The position numbers and the translations under genes were made by a program. Under the pieces are notes generated by a model. The model ran no database searches. It was not told where the DNA came from and saw only the letters and a program-made list of their open reading frames with translations. Below are positions 42,178-51,609 of a stretch of DNA of 64,000 nucleotides, one piece after another. The stretch comes from Chitinophaga lutea (GTDB taxonomy: Bacteria; Bacteroidota; Bacteroidia; Chitinophagales; Chitinophagaceae). Location of the stretch: contig NZ_RPDH01000001.1 in assembly GCF_003813775.1 (NCBI RefSeq), forward strand, positions 2,170,001 to 2,234,000, read 5' to 3'. How positions within the stretch are numbered: the first letter of the stretch is position 1; each line of letters starts with the position of its first letter.

Positions 42178-43185
42178 TTATAATCCGGCTTGTGCGCTGA
42201 TCTCCAGCATCCTGTCGATCGGCTTCTTCGCAGCCAGGCGGAGATTTTCCTCCATCGTAATTTCAGGTTGCTCGTATTCCATACAGAGGTACAGTTTCTC
42301 CAGCGTGTTCAACTTCATGTGCGGACAATCATTGCAGGCACATGCGTTATTCGGCGGCGCAGGGATAAACGTCTTCGCCGGGTTCTCTTTCTGCATCTGG
42401 TGCAGAATCCCCGTCTCCGTCACCACGATATATTCCTGAGCATCGTCACGCTGGGTGAATTTCAGCAGCCCCGTGGTGGACCCGATGAAATCTGCAATGG
42501 CCAGCACCGGTGCCTCACATTCGGGATGGGCGATGATTTTCGCATTCGGATGGCGCATCTTCAGTTTGGTGATTTTCTCCAGGCTGAATATCTCGTGCAC
42601 CATACAGGCTCCGTTCCATAATACCATATCCCGACCCGTTTTCTTGATCAAATAAGACCCCAGGTTGCGGTCGGGTGCAAATATGATCGGCTGGTCCTTC
42701 GGAACGCTTTCGATGATTTTCTCGGCGTTGGAGCTCGTACAAATGATATCGCTGAGCGCTTTGATGCCTGCAGAACAGTTAATATAAGAAATGACGATGT
42801 GATCGGGATACTGGTCGCGGAACTTTTTGAACAGCTCGGGCGGCGCACTGTCGGCCAGGGAACAGCCCGCTTTCAGGTCGGGCAGCAGTACCTTTTTCTG
42901 TGGACTGAGAATTTTCGCCGTTTCCGCCATAAAGTGCACGCCGGCAAATACAATAATGTCGGCATCCGTTTTGGCCGCCTGCTGGCTCAGCCCCAGGCTG
43001 TCCCCGATATAATCGGCCACATCCTGTATATCAGGCTCCTGGTAATAATGCGCGAGGATGATCGCGTTCTTTTCTTTTTTAAGCCGCTCTATTTCAGCGA
43101 AGAGATCCAACTGCACATCCACCCCTATATCCAAAAATCCCCGCTTTTGCAAATTTTTTTTTGCTTCCGTTAATGCCGTAATCAT
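42178..43185 (-). CDS. nadA: Quinolinate synthase NadA
   Basis: This [4Fe-4S] enzyme condenses iminoaspartate with dihydroxyacetone phosphate to quinolinate in de novo NAD synthesis. The 335-residue protein has the expected cluster cysteines Cys108 ([13 protein letters not shown]), Cys194 ([10 protein letters not shown]) and Cys287 (ACNDCPHMK), plus ILAHYYQ near the N terminus. nadB and nadC are not adjacent. It reads away from the candidate origin on the leading strand of the left replichore, if that origin is right. Confidence 0.95.
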   Translation of the reverse strand: MITALTEAKKNLQKRGFLDIGVDVQLDLFAEIERLKKEKNAIILAHYYQEPDIQDVADYIGDSLGLSQQAAKTDADIIVFAGVHFMAETAKILSPQKKVLLPDLKAGCSLADSAPPELFKKFRDQYPDHIVISYINCSAGIKALSDIICTSSNAEKIIESVPKDQPIIFAPDRNLGSYLIKKTGRDMVLWNGACMVHEIFSLEKITKLKMRHPNAKIIAHPECEAPVLAIADFIGSTTGLLKFTQRDDAQEYIVVTETGILHQMQKENPAKTFIPAPPNNACACNDCPHMKLNTLEKLYLCMEYEQPEITMEENLRLAAKKPIDRMLEISAQAGL

Positions 43186-43360
43186 ACTCTATAATTTTTT
43201 TTCTTTTTAAAAAGAAGAAAAGCCCACTACTACTATGGGTGTGAATATGGGGGAAACTCATTTTCCCGCCGTATACAAATGTAGTTGTTATTATTTTTTT
43301 AGCGCCTATTCACACGAAATTAACAGCCGTTTTTCGCGCTGCTGCTGAATTTGCCCGGCT

Positions 43361-43369
43361 TTATCCACA
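43361..43369 (+). promoter_or_regulatory. DnaA box, perfect
   Basis: TTATCCACA, identical to the high-affinity consensus, lies in the nadA/ppiD gap. A one-mismatch box TTATCCACT in the same orientation follows at 43440-43448. Confidence 0.7.
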
Positions 43370-43670
43370 GTGTTAACAGGGAGTTGCGTGAAGAACTTTT
43401 TCGGGCTGTGTGTATTAAGAAAATGTTAAGACAGCGCGGTTATCCACTTTCAAAATCCCCGGACTACCTTCCGGAAGAATAACAAATTTAGTTGTTCGTT
43501 CTTCCGGACGCCTCCTTTCCCACAAAAAACGGTGTTTACCCCATGGTTATTAACAGCATTTGTGGAAAAATGGACCTCCGGAACTGAAATCAGCCGCGAC
43601 CAAATTTTTTTGCATTTTCACCGGAAGTATTCACAAAATGTTGTGGATTATACGGGCGATATCCTTATTT

Positions 43671-43679
43671 TGTGGATAA
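43671..43679 (-). promoter_or_regulatory. DnaA box, perfect
   Basis: TGTGGATAA, the consensus read on the minus strand, lies 21 bases after a one-mismatch box TGTGGATTA (43642-43650) in the same orientation, with GTATTCACA at 43627-43635 facing them. Confidence 0.7.
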
Positions 43680-43874
43680 CCAAGACCCGAATTTCAATCA
43701 TTCCCTCGCCGGAAACAGCCAAATGACGGACTTTAAGAGCAATTTTTAACAACCAATACCTGTGTATTAAACTAAACCAAAATGTGGAAAAAGTGTGAAT
43801 GAAGGCAAAAACCGGCCCCTCCAGATACCGCTCAAACCCTTTGCTGTATTGGATTTGGAGCAATTAAAAGCGAT

Positions 43875-43906
43875 TTTGCAGTTACAACTATTTTATTCTA
43901 TTTTTG
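43875..43906 (+). promoter_or_regulatory. Promoter of the SurA/PpiD-like gene
   Basis: TTTG (43875-43878), a 20-base spacer and an exact TATTTTTG (43899-43906) lie 29 bases before the ATG. Confidence 0.7.
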
Positions 43907-43935
43907 CTACCTCTAAAATTTAGACTATATATTAT

Positions 43936-46053
43936 ATGTCAGTTATTCAGAAAATCAGGGACAAGTACGCCGTTGTTATCATCGTTTTGATATGTCTGGC
44001 CATTGTGAGCTTTTTGCTGCAGGATGTATTCTTTGGTTCTAACTCCATGTTCAGGCAATCTACCACGGTAGGTAAAGTAAATGGAGAGGAGCTGGACTAC
44101 CGTGATTACATGCAGCGGATAGAAAACTCCCAAAACCGGATGCGCCAGCAAATGCAGGGCGCCAGCCTCGATGAGGAAACACAGCAGTACATTCGTGAAG
44201 AGGCCTGGGATCAGTTTCTGCGCGAGCACATCATGAAAGCGCAATATGAAGAGTTGGGCATCGAAGTAACCCAGCTCGAAGTAGCTGATCATATTAATGG
44301 TAAGAATCCACACCCCCTGGTACTCCAGAATTTCACCAACCCGGAAACGGGCCAGTTCGACCGCGCTATTTTTGACCGCGTAAGAGAAAACGCCCGCCAG
44401 GATCAAACCGGCGAAGTAAGCGCGCAACTCCTCGCGTTCGATAACGCCATCGCAGAATACCAGAAGAACCTTAAATATATTACGCTGGTACACCAGGGTA
44501 TTAACTACCCTAAATGGCTGGCCGCGCAACAGGCTGCCGACAATGCACAGAACGCAAACATCAGTTACGTGCAGGTGCCTTATGCTACTATCGCCGACAG
44601 CACCATCAAAGTAACCGACGCGGAGTTAAATAAATATATACAGGACAACAAAGCCCGCTTTGAAGTACCTGAAACCCGCAAAGTGGAATACGTATCTTTC
44701 GATGTGGTGCCTACCGCCGCAGACACCGCAGCTGCTATGACCGAGCTGCTGAAACTGAAAGCGGAAATGGATACCACACCGGATATCGCCGGTTTCATCA
44801 AACTGAACTCCGAACTGGCTTTTTATGATGGCTACGCTTCCCGCAGCGCCATCCAGGTTCCTGCAAAAGATTCCATCATCGACTTACCGGTTGGCGCCAC
44901 TTACGGCCCCTACCGTGATAATAATGTATTGGTGTTTGCAAAAATGCTCGACCGCAAAACGATGCCGGATACTGTGAAGTTCCGCCAGATCGTGCTGATC
45001 GCACAACCGGGCTTAGACTCGGCAGTGAAAAAACGTGCAGACAGCCTGGCTGCCGCCATCAGCGGTGGTGCAGATATCGCGGCACTGGCCACCCAGTTCT
45101 CCGACGATCCGAGCAGCAAACAAACCGGCGGTGAATACACCCTCACCCCGAACGGATATTTCGCCAACGAACTGAAAGAAGTAAAAGACTTCGCTTTCAC
45201 CGGCACCAACGGTCAGCTGAAAGTGATCAAACTGGCCGTGGGCGGTTATGCCATCGTGAAAATCACGGAGCAGAAAAACTTCGGTCCTGCCGTGAAAATC
45301 GCTTATCTCGCCAAACCGGTTGACGCCAGCAATACCACCAGCAGCGATGCACTGGGCCAGGCCAACGATTTTGCTTCTAAAAACAGCGATCAGAAATCTT
45401 TCGAAAAAAATGTACAGCAGAAAGGGCTAAACAAACGGATTGCGGATAACATCCAGCCGATGGATTTCGTACTGCCCGGCCTTGGTGCTTCCCGCGAAAT
45501 CGTGAACTGGGCGTATAAAGCAGATAAAGGTGATGTGAGCCCCGTGTTCACGCTCGAAGATAAATTCGTGGTAGCGGTGCTCAGCGGCGTTCGTAACAAA
45601 GGCCTCGCCCCGCTCGAAGAAGTTCGCCCGCAGGTAGAAGCGGAAGTGAAAAAAGTGAAGAAAGCAGAACAGATCATGGCCAAGCTGAAATCTCCTGCCA
45701 GCATCGAAGCGGCGGCTTCCGCCACCAACCAGCCGGTACTGACGGCCGACGCCCTGAATTTCTCTACACCGTTCGTTCCTTCCATGGGCTTTGAACCGCG
45801 TGTAGTAGGCGCCGCCTTTAATAAAGCATGGGGCACAGCCAAAGTGAGCGAGGCTATCCAGGGTAACGGCGGCGTGTTTGTGGTGAAAGTGAACAGCTAT
45901 GTGCCTGCACCGGCTCCGGGAACCGACTACAACCAGCAGCGCCAGGCGTATGAGCAGAACCTGAAACAGGTGGCCGACCAGCAACTGTTCCAGGTGCTGA
46001 AGAAGAAAAGCGACGTGAAAGACAACCGCGCTGAATTCTTTACATCGAATTGA
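43936..46053 (+). CDS. SurA N-terminal/PpiD-like peptidyl-prolyl isomerase
   Basis: This envelope folding factor is anchored by one N-terminal transmembrane helix (about residues 12-30, VVIIVLICLAIVSFLLQDVFF). A SurA-like chaperone region with long helices follows (about 40-240). A parvulin-type PPIase domain lies at about 340-450 (VKFRQIVLIAQPGLDSAVKKRAD, then FSDDPSSKQTGGEYTL), and a second, degenerate one follows. The 705-residue length and layout match PpiD proteins of Bacteroidota. It is single, with its own promoter and terminator, at the right border of the candidate origin. Confidence 0.9.
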   Translation: MSVIQKIRDKYAVVIIVLICLAIVSFLLQDVFFGSNSMFRQSTTVGKVNGEELDYRDYMQRIENSQNRMRQQMQGASLDEETQQYIREEAWDQFLREHIMKAQYEELGIEVTQLEVADHINGKNPHPLVLQNFTNPETGQFDRAIFDRVRENARQDQTGEVSAQLLAFDNAIAEYQKNLKYITLVHQGINYPKWLAAQQAADNAQNANISYVQVPYATIADSTIKVTDAELNKYIQDNKARFEVPETRKVEYVSFDVVPTAADTAAAMTELLKLKAEMDTTPDIAGFIKLNSELAFYDGYASRSAIQVPAKDSIIDLPVGATYGPYRDNNVLVFAKMLDRKTMPDTVKFRQIVLIAQPGLDSAVKKRADSLAAAISGGADIAALATQFSDDPSSKQTGGEYTLTPNGYFANELKEVKDFAFTGTNGQLKVIKLAVGGYAIVKITEQKNFGPAVKIAYLAKPVDASNTTSSDALGQANDFASKNSDQKSFEKNVQQKGLNKRIADNIQPMDFVLPGLGASREIVNWAYKADKGDVSPVFTLEDKFVVAVLSGVRNKGLAPLEEVRPQVEAEVKKVKKAEQIMAKLKSPASIEAAASATNQPVLTADALNFSTPFVPSMGFEPRVVGAAFNKAWGTAKVSEAIQGNGGVFVVKVNSYVPAPAPGTDYNQQRQAYEQNLKQVADQQLFQVLKKKSDVKDNRAEFFTSN

Positions 46054-46073
46054 TTTTTAGAGATATAGTCTAC

Positions 46074-46100
46074 AAAGGCCGGGCATGTCCCGGCCTTTTT
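46074..46100 (+). terminator. Terminator of the SurA/PpiD-like gene
   Basis: The stem AAAGGCCGGG (46074-46083) with CCCGGCCTTT (46089-46098), a 5-base loop and a T-run lie 20 bases after the stop. Confidence 0.92.
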
Positions 46101-46268
46101 GTTTTTATCGCCCCGGTAACGGCTGTCAGCCGACAGTCATTTATAGATGCCATAACCGTAGCGATCCCCTTCCTTCCGGCCCCAATTGGGCTTGGGGCGA
46201 AAGCGGTGCCTGGCCGCGGGAGCTTGTGTACCCGCCAACGATTGCCCCGGAATCCGTAAATTTGCAAT

Positions 46269-46772
46269 ATGGAAGAGATTGTTAACAAGGTTGCGCAAAG
46301 CGCACTGACCACGATAGATCTGGAGAAATTCTACCCGGCCGGGGAAACGGCCGTTTTTGATATGAAGGATCACCTGTTCATGGAACTGATCCTGAAAGAA
46401 AAAGATTTCCGTGCAGGCCTGCTGGCGCTTGATTGGGAGATATACCGCGGAAAAAACGTAGCGATCGTTTGCACGGCCGATGCCATTGTTCCCATCTGGG
46501 CCTATATGCTGGTGGCCAGTTACCTCGAGCCCGTTGCGGCTTTTTACGCTTTCGGCGACGAGGAATTTGTGCATAAAACGCTGTTTATCAAAAATATAGC
46601 TGCCATCGATCCGCAGGAGTATGTGGACAAGCGCATCGTCGTGAAAGGCTGTGGAGACAAGGCGATCACGGAAGCGGCTTATGTGGAAATCACCCGTCTG
46701 CTGCGCCCGGTGGTGAAGAGCATCATGTACGGCGAGCCCTGCTCAACCGTGCCGGTATTCAAGAAAAAATAA
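46269..46772 (+). CDS. DUF2480 family protein
   Basis: This 167-residue cytoplasmic protein is of a family restricted largely to Bacteroidota. It begins MEEIVNKVAQSALTTIDLEKF; the segments DMKDHLFMELILKEKDFR, ADAIVPIWAYMLVASYLEP and VVKGCGDKAITEAAYVEITR are typical of DUF2480. No catalytic motif is evident and the function is unknown. It is convergent with corA, with only 2 bases between the stops. Confidence 0.85.
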   Translation: MEEIVNKVAQSALTTIDLEKFYPAGETAVFDMKDHLFMELILKEKDFRAGLLALDWEIYRGKNVAIVCTADAIVPIWAYMLVASYLEPVAAFYAFGDEEFVHKTLFIKNIAAIDPQEYVDKRIVVKGCGDKAITEAAYVEITRLLRPVVKSIMYGEPCSTVPVFKKK

Positions 46773-46774
46773 GA

Positions 46775-47872
46775 TCAGAACCAGCCGCGTTTCCTGAACA
46801 CAAAAATCATGGAAACAAAAATGAACAGCATCACGCCCAGCACGATGAAATAGCCGTATGGGCTTCTCAGTTCCGGCATCACGTCAAAGTTCATCCCGTA
46901 AATACCGGTGATCACCGTCAACGGCGCCAGCAGCGTGGTTACAATGGCGAGCACCTTCATTACCTCGTTCATCTTCTGGTTCATCTGCACGTGGTAAAGC
47001 TCCTGCAGGTTCATCACCAGGTCGCGGTAGCTTTCCGCGAGATCGTTGGCCTGTACAATATGATCGTACACGTCTTTGAAATATTTTTCGGTATCTTCTT
47101 TCAACCAGTTATTCTCCGATTTCATCAGCCCGTTCATCAACTCCCGCACGGGCGCAATTGACCGTTTGAAGAGCAGCATTTCCTTTCTCAGGAAATTGAT
47201 GCGTGCCAGCGTACGGTTATTAGGCTGTCGGGGAATGATCTCCTCCAGGATTTCAATCCGCTCGCCGAGGTTATCCATCACAACAAAATAATTATCGACG
47301 ATCGTATCGAGCAGGGTATATAAAAGGTAGTCCGCCCCTTTATTCCGCAGCTTGGTGCCGCCGGTGCGGATCTTTTCCCGGACGGGATTGAATACGTCTT
47401 TATCGGGATCGTCCTGGAAGGAGATGACGATGTTTTTACCGAGTATCATGCTCACCTGTTCAATTTCAACCGTAGCGCTTTCAGCCCTGAAATATACCAT
47501 GGGCAACAGGCAGAAAAGATGTTCCCTGATTTCGTCCATCTTGGCGCGCTGCCCTTCGCTGAGAATATCCTCCATGAGCAGCGGGTGTATGTTGAAGTTG
47601 TTGCAGATGATTTCCACGTCTTCCCGCCGCACCCCGTCCACATTGATCCACTTGACGGCGTTGGTGCCGTTGAACCGTATGCAGCTTTGCGCGTCGGGCA
47701 TTACTTCTTCCTTGACGTGATTTTCATCGTATTCAAAAACGGTAATTTTTACATGATCAACCGGCTTGCGCGAAGTAGTGGCCGTTACCGGGTTAAAGTT
47801 CATGAGCCGCTGTTTCTTTACCCTGAACGGATTGATGGCATCTGGAATGGGCAGTAAGGGTCGTTTGGCCAT
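46775..47872 (-). CDS. corA: Magnesium/cobalt transporter CorA
   Basis: This is an inner-membrane pentameric channel for Mg2+. A large cytoplasmic N-terminal domain is followed by two C-terminal transmembrane helices. The signature YGMNFD lies in the loop after the first helix (VLAIVTTLLAPLTVITGIYGMNFD), and the protein ends with basic residues FRKRGWF. The length of 365 residues is normal. It is divergent from the PhoX-like gene. Confidence 0.93.
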   Translation of the reverse strand: MAKRPLLPIPDAINPFRVKKQRLMNFNPVTATTSRKPVDHVKITVFEYDENHVKEEVMPDAQSCIRFNGTNAVKWINVDGVRREDVEIICNNFNIHPLLMEDILSEGQRAKMDEIREHLFCLLPMVYFRAESATVEIEQVSMILGKNIVISFQDDPDKDVFNPVREKIRTGGTKLRNKGADYLLYTLLDTIVDNYFVVMDNLGERIEILEEIIPRQPNNRTLARINFLRKEMLLFKRSIAPVRELMNGLMKSENNWLKEDTEKYFKDVYDHIVQANDLAESYRDLVMNLQELYHVQMNQKMNEVMKVLAIVTTLLAPLTVITGIYGMNFDVMPELRSPYGYFIVLGVMLFIFVSMIFVFRKRGWF

Positions 47873-48004
47873 ACCGGTGTTTTTTTGCTAAAATAGTATA
47901 AAATAGGTGCTTGCGGCGGGCAATTCTTCTTATTTAGATAAGATTGCCATAACAGCCGCGTAACACGGGAACCGTAGTTTCACCCCCAGAAAACGACCTC
48001 ACTT

Positions 48005-49474
48005 ATGCACACACGTTCCCGCAAGAATTTCATTTTTCCGGCTGTATTGTTATTGGGCGCTGGTTTTACCGCCTGCAAAGATTCCGATTCACCGGGCAAA
48101 ATGCCGAACAAAGACATCGTATTTGCCAACCATTCCGTTACTCCTGCACTGATCACTAAAAAAGCAGGCTTCGACAAACTGGAGATTTTTTCACTCATCA
48201 GCAGCGACGATAAGCTCGCCGGCAGCCCCGCCTTCGTGTTTGGCGGTTCGGCAGACGGTTCGGGCCTGATGAAACAGGGGGATGTGTATCATCTCATCGT
48301 TAACCACGAAGACAACTTCGCCGTTTCGCGCATTACGCTCGACAAAACGTTCAAGCCCATCAAAGGAGAGTACATCCTGAATTCAGACGGCGGCCAGTGG
48401 CGACTTTGCTCCGCCACCCTCGCTACGCCCGAAGAGCACGGCTTCGGCCCGATGTACCTCACCTGCGGAGAAAGCGGTGAAGAATCCAAAACCAATCTCC
48501 TCGACCCGCTCGACATTCCCGCGAATGCGGCCAAATTCAGAGACAACAACGGCCTCGGCCGCTGGAGCGCTGAAAACGCCGTACCCCTGCCGAAAACCAC
48601 CTACGCCGGTAAAACAGTCATCCTGATCGGCGAAGATGACGACAAGGCATCCGGCGGACAACTCGCCATGTACCTGAGCAACACCATTGGCGACCTCGAT
48701 AACGGCAGCCTCTATATGCTGAAACGCACAGACGGCAACCAGAAAGAAACCGACATCAAAACCGGTACCACCGTGGACGTGGAATTCGTAAAAATCGATA
48801 ACCACACCGCGCTCACCGGTGCAGACATCAATGCAAAAGTAGACGTGCTCAAAGCCATCCGCTTTGGCCGTGTGGAAGACATCGACTACCGCAAAGGTTC
48901 TGCAGAAGGCGGCCGCGATATATTTTTCAATGTGACCGGCCAGGCAAAATCCGGTGTGAACGCAGACGGATCGCGCACTGTGGCCGGCCGTACCTATCGC
49001 CTGAAGCTGGACGCCGCCAATCCCCTGAAAGGCAAACTGGAACTGCTGCTCGATGGCGACGACAAGTCCGGTCCCGCTAAAGATTTCCAGAACCCCGACA
49101 ATATCTGTGTAACGAATAATTACGTGTACATCCAGGAAGACGCCAATAGTTACGGTACGGAAACACACGATGCCATCGTGTACCAGTACAACATCAACAC
49201 CCGCGAACTGAAGCAGGTGCTGGAACTGGATCACCGCCGCACTACCGCAGATACGAAAACGTATAATCCCACCACACCGTCTGCCTTCGGCAGCTGGGAA
49301 TACGGCGCGCTGATCGATATTTCAGAAACAGTGGGTGTGGAAGGAACATTTGCGCTGTGCATACAGCCGCACTCCTGGAGAGGCACCAAATACCTGAATC
49401 CGGACGGCGGCAGCAAACGCGCGGCGGAGAATCAGGCAAGCCAGATTGTAATACTGAAAGGCCTTCCGAAGTAA
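48005..49474 (+). CDS. PhoX-like (DUF839) secreted lipoprotein phosphatase candidate
   Basis: This 489-residue lipoprotein has a signal peptide ending in GFTAC. The body reads like the DUF839/PhoX beta-propeller family: FGRVEDIDYRKGSAEGGRDIFF, FQNPDNICVTNNYVYIQEDAN and WEYGALIDIS. PhoX enzymes are Ca2+/Fe3+-dependent alkaline phosphatases, and acidic residues in the RVEDID and QEDAN segments could bind metal. I have not checked every ligand, so phosphatase activity is inferred. A di-haem peroxidase gene follows 79 bp downstream in the same direction. Confidence 0.68.
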   Translation: MHTRSRKNFIFPAVLLLGAGFTACKDSDSPGKMPNKDIVFANHSVTPALITKKAGFDKLEIFSLISSDDKLAGSPAFVFGGSADGSGLMKQGDVYHLIVNHEDNFAVSRITLDKTFKPIKGEYILNSDGGQWRLCSATLATPEEHGFGPMYLTCGESGEESKTNLLDPLDIPANAAKFRDNNGLGRWSAENAVPLPKTTYAGKTVILIGEDDDKASGGQLAMYLSNTIGDLDNGSLYMLKRTDGNQKETDIKTGTTVDVEFVKIDNHTALTGADINAKVDVLKAIRFGRVEDIDYRKGSAEGGRDIFFNVTGQAKSGVNADGSRTVAGRTYRLKLDAANPLKGKLELLLDGDDKSGPAKDFQNPDNICVTNNYVYIQEDANSYGTETHDAIVYQYNINTRELKQVLELDHRRTTADTKTYNPTTPSAFGSWEYGALIDISETVGVEGTFALCIQPHSWRGTKYLNPDGGSKRAAENQASQIVILKGLPK

Positions 49475-49553
49475 CCGTTTTTACCCCGATGAAGTATGAG
49501 AGAAACGTCCTCCTCTTTCGGGGAGGATTTCTCCATTTTAAAAACAGTGGCTT

Positions 49554-51398
49554 ATGCGAAACGGGTTCATTATTGTGACGATCATTTTTACCGCGCTGTT
49601 CATTATGGTGCGCAGCCGGCAGGCGAGTAAAATATCGGTGGAAGTGCGCAACGTGCGCAACTGGTACACCATCCGGGCCGCGGAGCTCGACGATGCGGCC
49701 AATCGCCTTTTCCATGCCGTGAAGCGGCAACGCCCGGCGGCGGAAATACAGGAACGGTTCCTGCAAACCCGGCTGGCTTATAAACAGCTCGAGGTGATGG
49801 CGGAATATTATAACCCTGTTACGGCAAAGGCGATCAACGGCCCTAACCTGCCGGAAGCGGAGCCGGACAATCCCGGTGTGGTGATCGAACCGGAAGGGCT
49901 GCAGGTGTTGGAAGAAATGTTTTTCCCCAATGTTTCCGCCGATACAGCGGCCATGCGCCTGGAAGCGCAACGCCTGCTGGCCAATATTCACCGCCTTAAA
50001 ATGATGGCCGCATCCATCGTTACCACCGACGCACACATTTTTGATGCGATGCGGCTGGAACTGTTGCGCATCACGGCTTTGGGCATCAGCGGATTTGATG
50101 CGCCGATTGCGCAGAACAGCATCGCCGAGGCGGCGGCAGCGCTTAACGGCACGCGCGATGTATGGTTGTTTTACCAGGACGGGATCGGAAAAAAGGACAA
50201 AAAACTGTTCGAGGAAACGAACACGTTATTTTATAACGCAAGCCAGGCACTAAAAGCGGCGAAAGATTTTTCCGCGTTTTCGCGGATGCAGTTTATCACG
50301 GCTTATCTGAACCCGCTGGCGGAAAAAATTTCCCGGAGCAGGGAAGCGCTGAACGTGCCGCGGAAAACGGAGCCACGTTTCTTCAACCCGATGGCCGCGC
50401 ACGTTTTTGAACCGGATGCGTTTAACCCCGCGTTTTATTCTTCCGACCAAACGGCGGCGGGGGAAGAGGCCGCGGTGGAACTGGGCCGCCGGTTGTTTTA
50501 CGAACCGGCGCTGTCGGGCAACGGGCAACGTACCTGCGGCAGCTGTCACCAGCCAGACAAAGCATTCACCGACGGACAGCGTGTAGCCGCATCGCTCAAC
50601 GACGAGCCCATTCACCGGAACACGCCCACCTTGCTGAACGCGGCATTGCAGCCCAGCCAGTTTTACGACCAGCGGGTGGCTTACCTCGAAGACCAGGTGG
50701 AAGACGTGGTGACCAATAAATCGGAAATGCACGGCTCGCTGGAACCGGCCGCGGCGCTGCTGAAGCGCGACTCCCTCTACCGCCGGCTGTTCCGCGAAGC
50801 TTACCATGGCGATATAACGGCAGCCCACATACGAAAAGCCATCGCCGCCTATATCCGTTCGCTCACCACGCTGAACAGCCCGTTCGACGAATACATGCAG
50901 GGCAACCGGAATGCGCTGACTGCATCGGCCGTAAAAGGTTTCGACCTGTTTATGGGAAAGGCCAAGTGCGGCACCTGTCATTTTGTGCCGCTGTTCAACG
51001 GCAATGTGCCGCCCACCTTTGAAAAGGCGGAAGCGGAAGTATTGGGCGTACCGGCCATCGACAACCCGCATGCGGCGGATCCGGACGAGGGAAAATACCG
51101 GCTGCATCGCATCGCCCATCACCGGTTTGCATTCAAAACGCCCACGTTGCGGAACATCGCGCAAACCGCGCCCTATATGCACAACGGTGTGTATAACACG
51201 CTGGAAGAAGTGATGGAGTTTTACAACAACGGCGGTGGCGCAGGCATCGGCATTACGCTCGACAACCAGACGCTGCCCACGGACTCGCTGCATCTTTCGA
51301 AAGAAGAGCAACAGGATATCATCGCCTTTATGAAATCGCTCAGCTCGTCGCCAAAGCAGCCGGTCAGTAAAAGCCTGGCGAGCGCATCGGGGCGATAA
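49554..51398 (+). CDS. MauG/CcpA-type di-haem cytochrome c peroxidase
   Basis: This 614-residue exported haem protein has an N-terminal hydrophobic anchor (about residues 4-17). A long helical region of about 270 residues of unknown role follows, then the peroxidase domain with two CxxCH sites: CGSCHQP (about residue 327) and CGTCHFVP (about residue 473). The segment RNTPTLLNAALQPSQFYDQRVAYLEDQ and the C-terminal FKTPTLRNIAQTAPYMHNG are family hallmarks. Likely work is periplasmic peroxide reduction or oxidation of a partner protein. The PhoX-like gene upstream may share its transcript. Confidence 0.88.
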   Translation: MRNGFIIVTIIFTALFIMVRSRQASKISVEVRNVRNWYTIRAAELDDAANRLFHAVKRQRPAAEIQERFLQTRLAYKQLEVMAEYYNPVTAKAINGPNLPEAEPDNPGVVIEPEGLQVLEEMFFPNVSADTAAMRLEAQRLLANIHRLKMMAASIVTTDAHIFDAMRLELLRITALGISGFDAPIAQNSIAEAAAALNGTRDVWLFYQDGIGKKDKKLFEETNTLFYNASQALKAAKDFSAFSRMQFITAYLNPLAEKISRSREALNVPRKTEPRFFNPMAAHVFEPDAFNPAFYSSDQTAAGEEAAVELGRRLFYEPALSGNGQRTCGSCHQPDKAFTDGQRVAASLNDEPIHRNTPTLLNAALQPSQFYDQRVAYLEDQVEDVVTNKSEMHGSLEPAAALLKRDSLYRRLFREAYHGDITAAHIRKAIAAYIRSLTTLNSPFDEYMQGNRNALTASAVKGFDLFMGKAKCGTCHFVPLFNGNVPPTFEKAEAEVLGVPAIDNPHAADPDEGKYRLHRIAHHRFAFKTPTLRNIAQTAPYMHNGVYNTLEEVMEFYNNGGGAGIGITLDNQTLPTDSLHLSKEEQQDIIAFMKSLSSSPKQPVSKSLASASGR

Positions 51399-51560
51399 AA
51401 ATTTTATCAGACGTTACCGGCAATCATCCATATGCCAGGCACCGCCGCAGTTATATGTGGCGGGGCGAGGTGAATCCCGCCTGGTTGTGCGCCTTTTCCA
51501 TAAAGGAGTACAGCAGGCAGCCCATACCAACCTGACGAAAACAGCAACGTAGTAAAAACA

Positions 51561-51587
51561 AAAAGCCCTCCGCAACAAACGGAGGGC
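51561..51587 (-). terminator. Terminator of the DUF3472 gene
   Basis: On the minus strand an 8-bp GC stem (51565-51572 with 51580-51587) with a 7-base loop is followed by a T-run. It lies about 23 bases after the stop. Confidence 0.88.
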
Positions 51588-51609
51588 ATACTATTTTAAT
51601 GGTGGTTGT

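Larger units (their letters stand above)
43186..43935. other. oriC: Candidate chromosomal replication origin (oriC)
   Basis: These 750 bases between divergent nadA and the SurA/PpiD-like gene hold no credible gene. Perfect DnaA boxes lie at 43361-43369 and 43671-43679 in opposite orientations. One-mismatch boxes to TTATnCACA lie at 43306-43314, 43440-43448, 43561-43569, 43627-43635, 43642-43650 and 43783-43791. There is a strong inverted repeat (43471-43479 with 43499-43507), a 16-bp A/T palindrome (43201-43216) and AT-rich tracts at about 43283-43301 and 43740-43790. Three parS sites lie 3.5 kb to the left and mnmG 5 kb to the left. dnaA is not in view. Confidence 0.55.

Noticed and set aside
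41821..42183. 120-codon frame between the tandem repeat and nadA
   Set aside because: It starts in the repeat, runs through AT-rich DNA and the nadA terminator, and gives a Lys/Ser-rich low-complexity product.
43201..43216. 16-bp A/T palindrome just upstream of nadA as a regulator site
   Set aside because: It is only A/T runs with a central TTTTTAAAAA and can arise by chance in AT-rich DNA; kept only as part of the origin description.
43532..43726. 64-codon frame inside the candidate origin
   Set aside because: It overlaps several DnaA boxes and lacks a promoter or any conserved-looking sequence; treated as non-coding.
50250..51311. 353-codon minus-strand frame within the di-haem peroxidase
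   Set aside because: The plus strand encodes two CxxCH haem sites and peroxidase motifs; the antisense product is Arg/His-rich without features.
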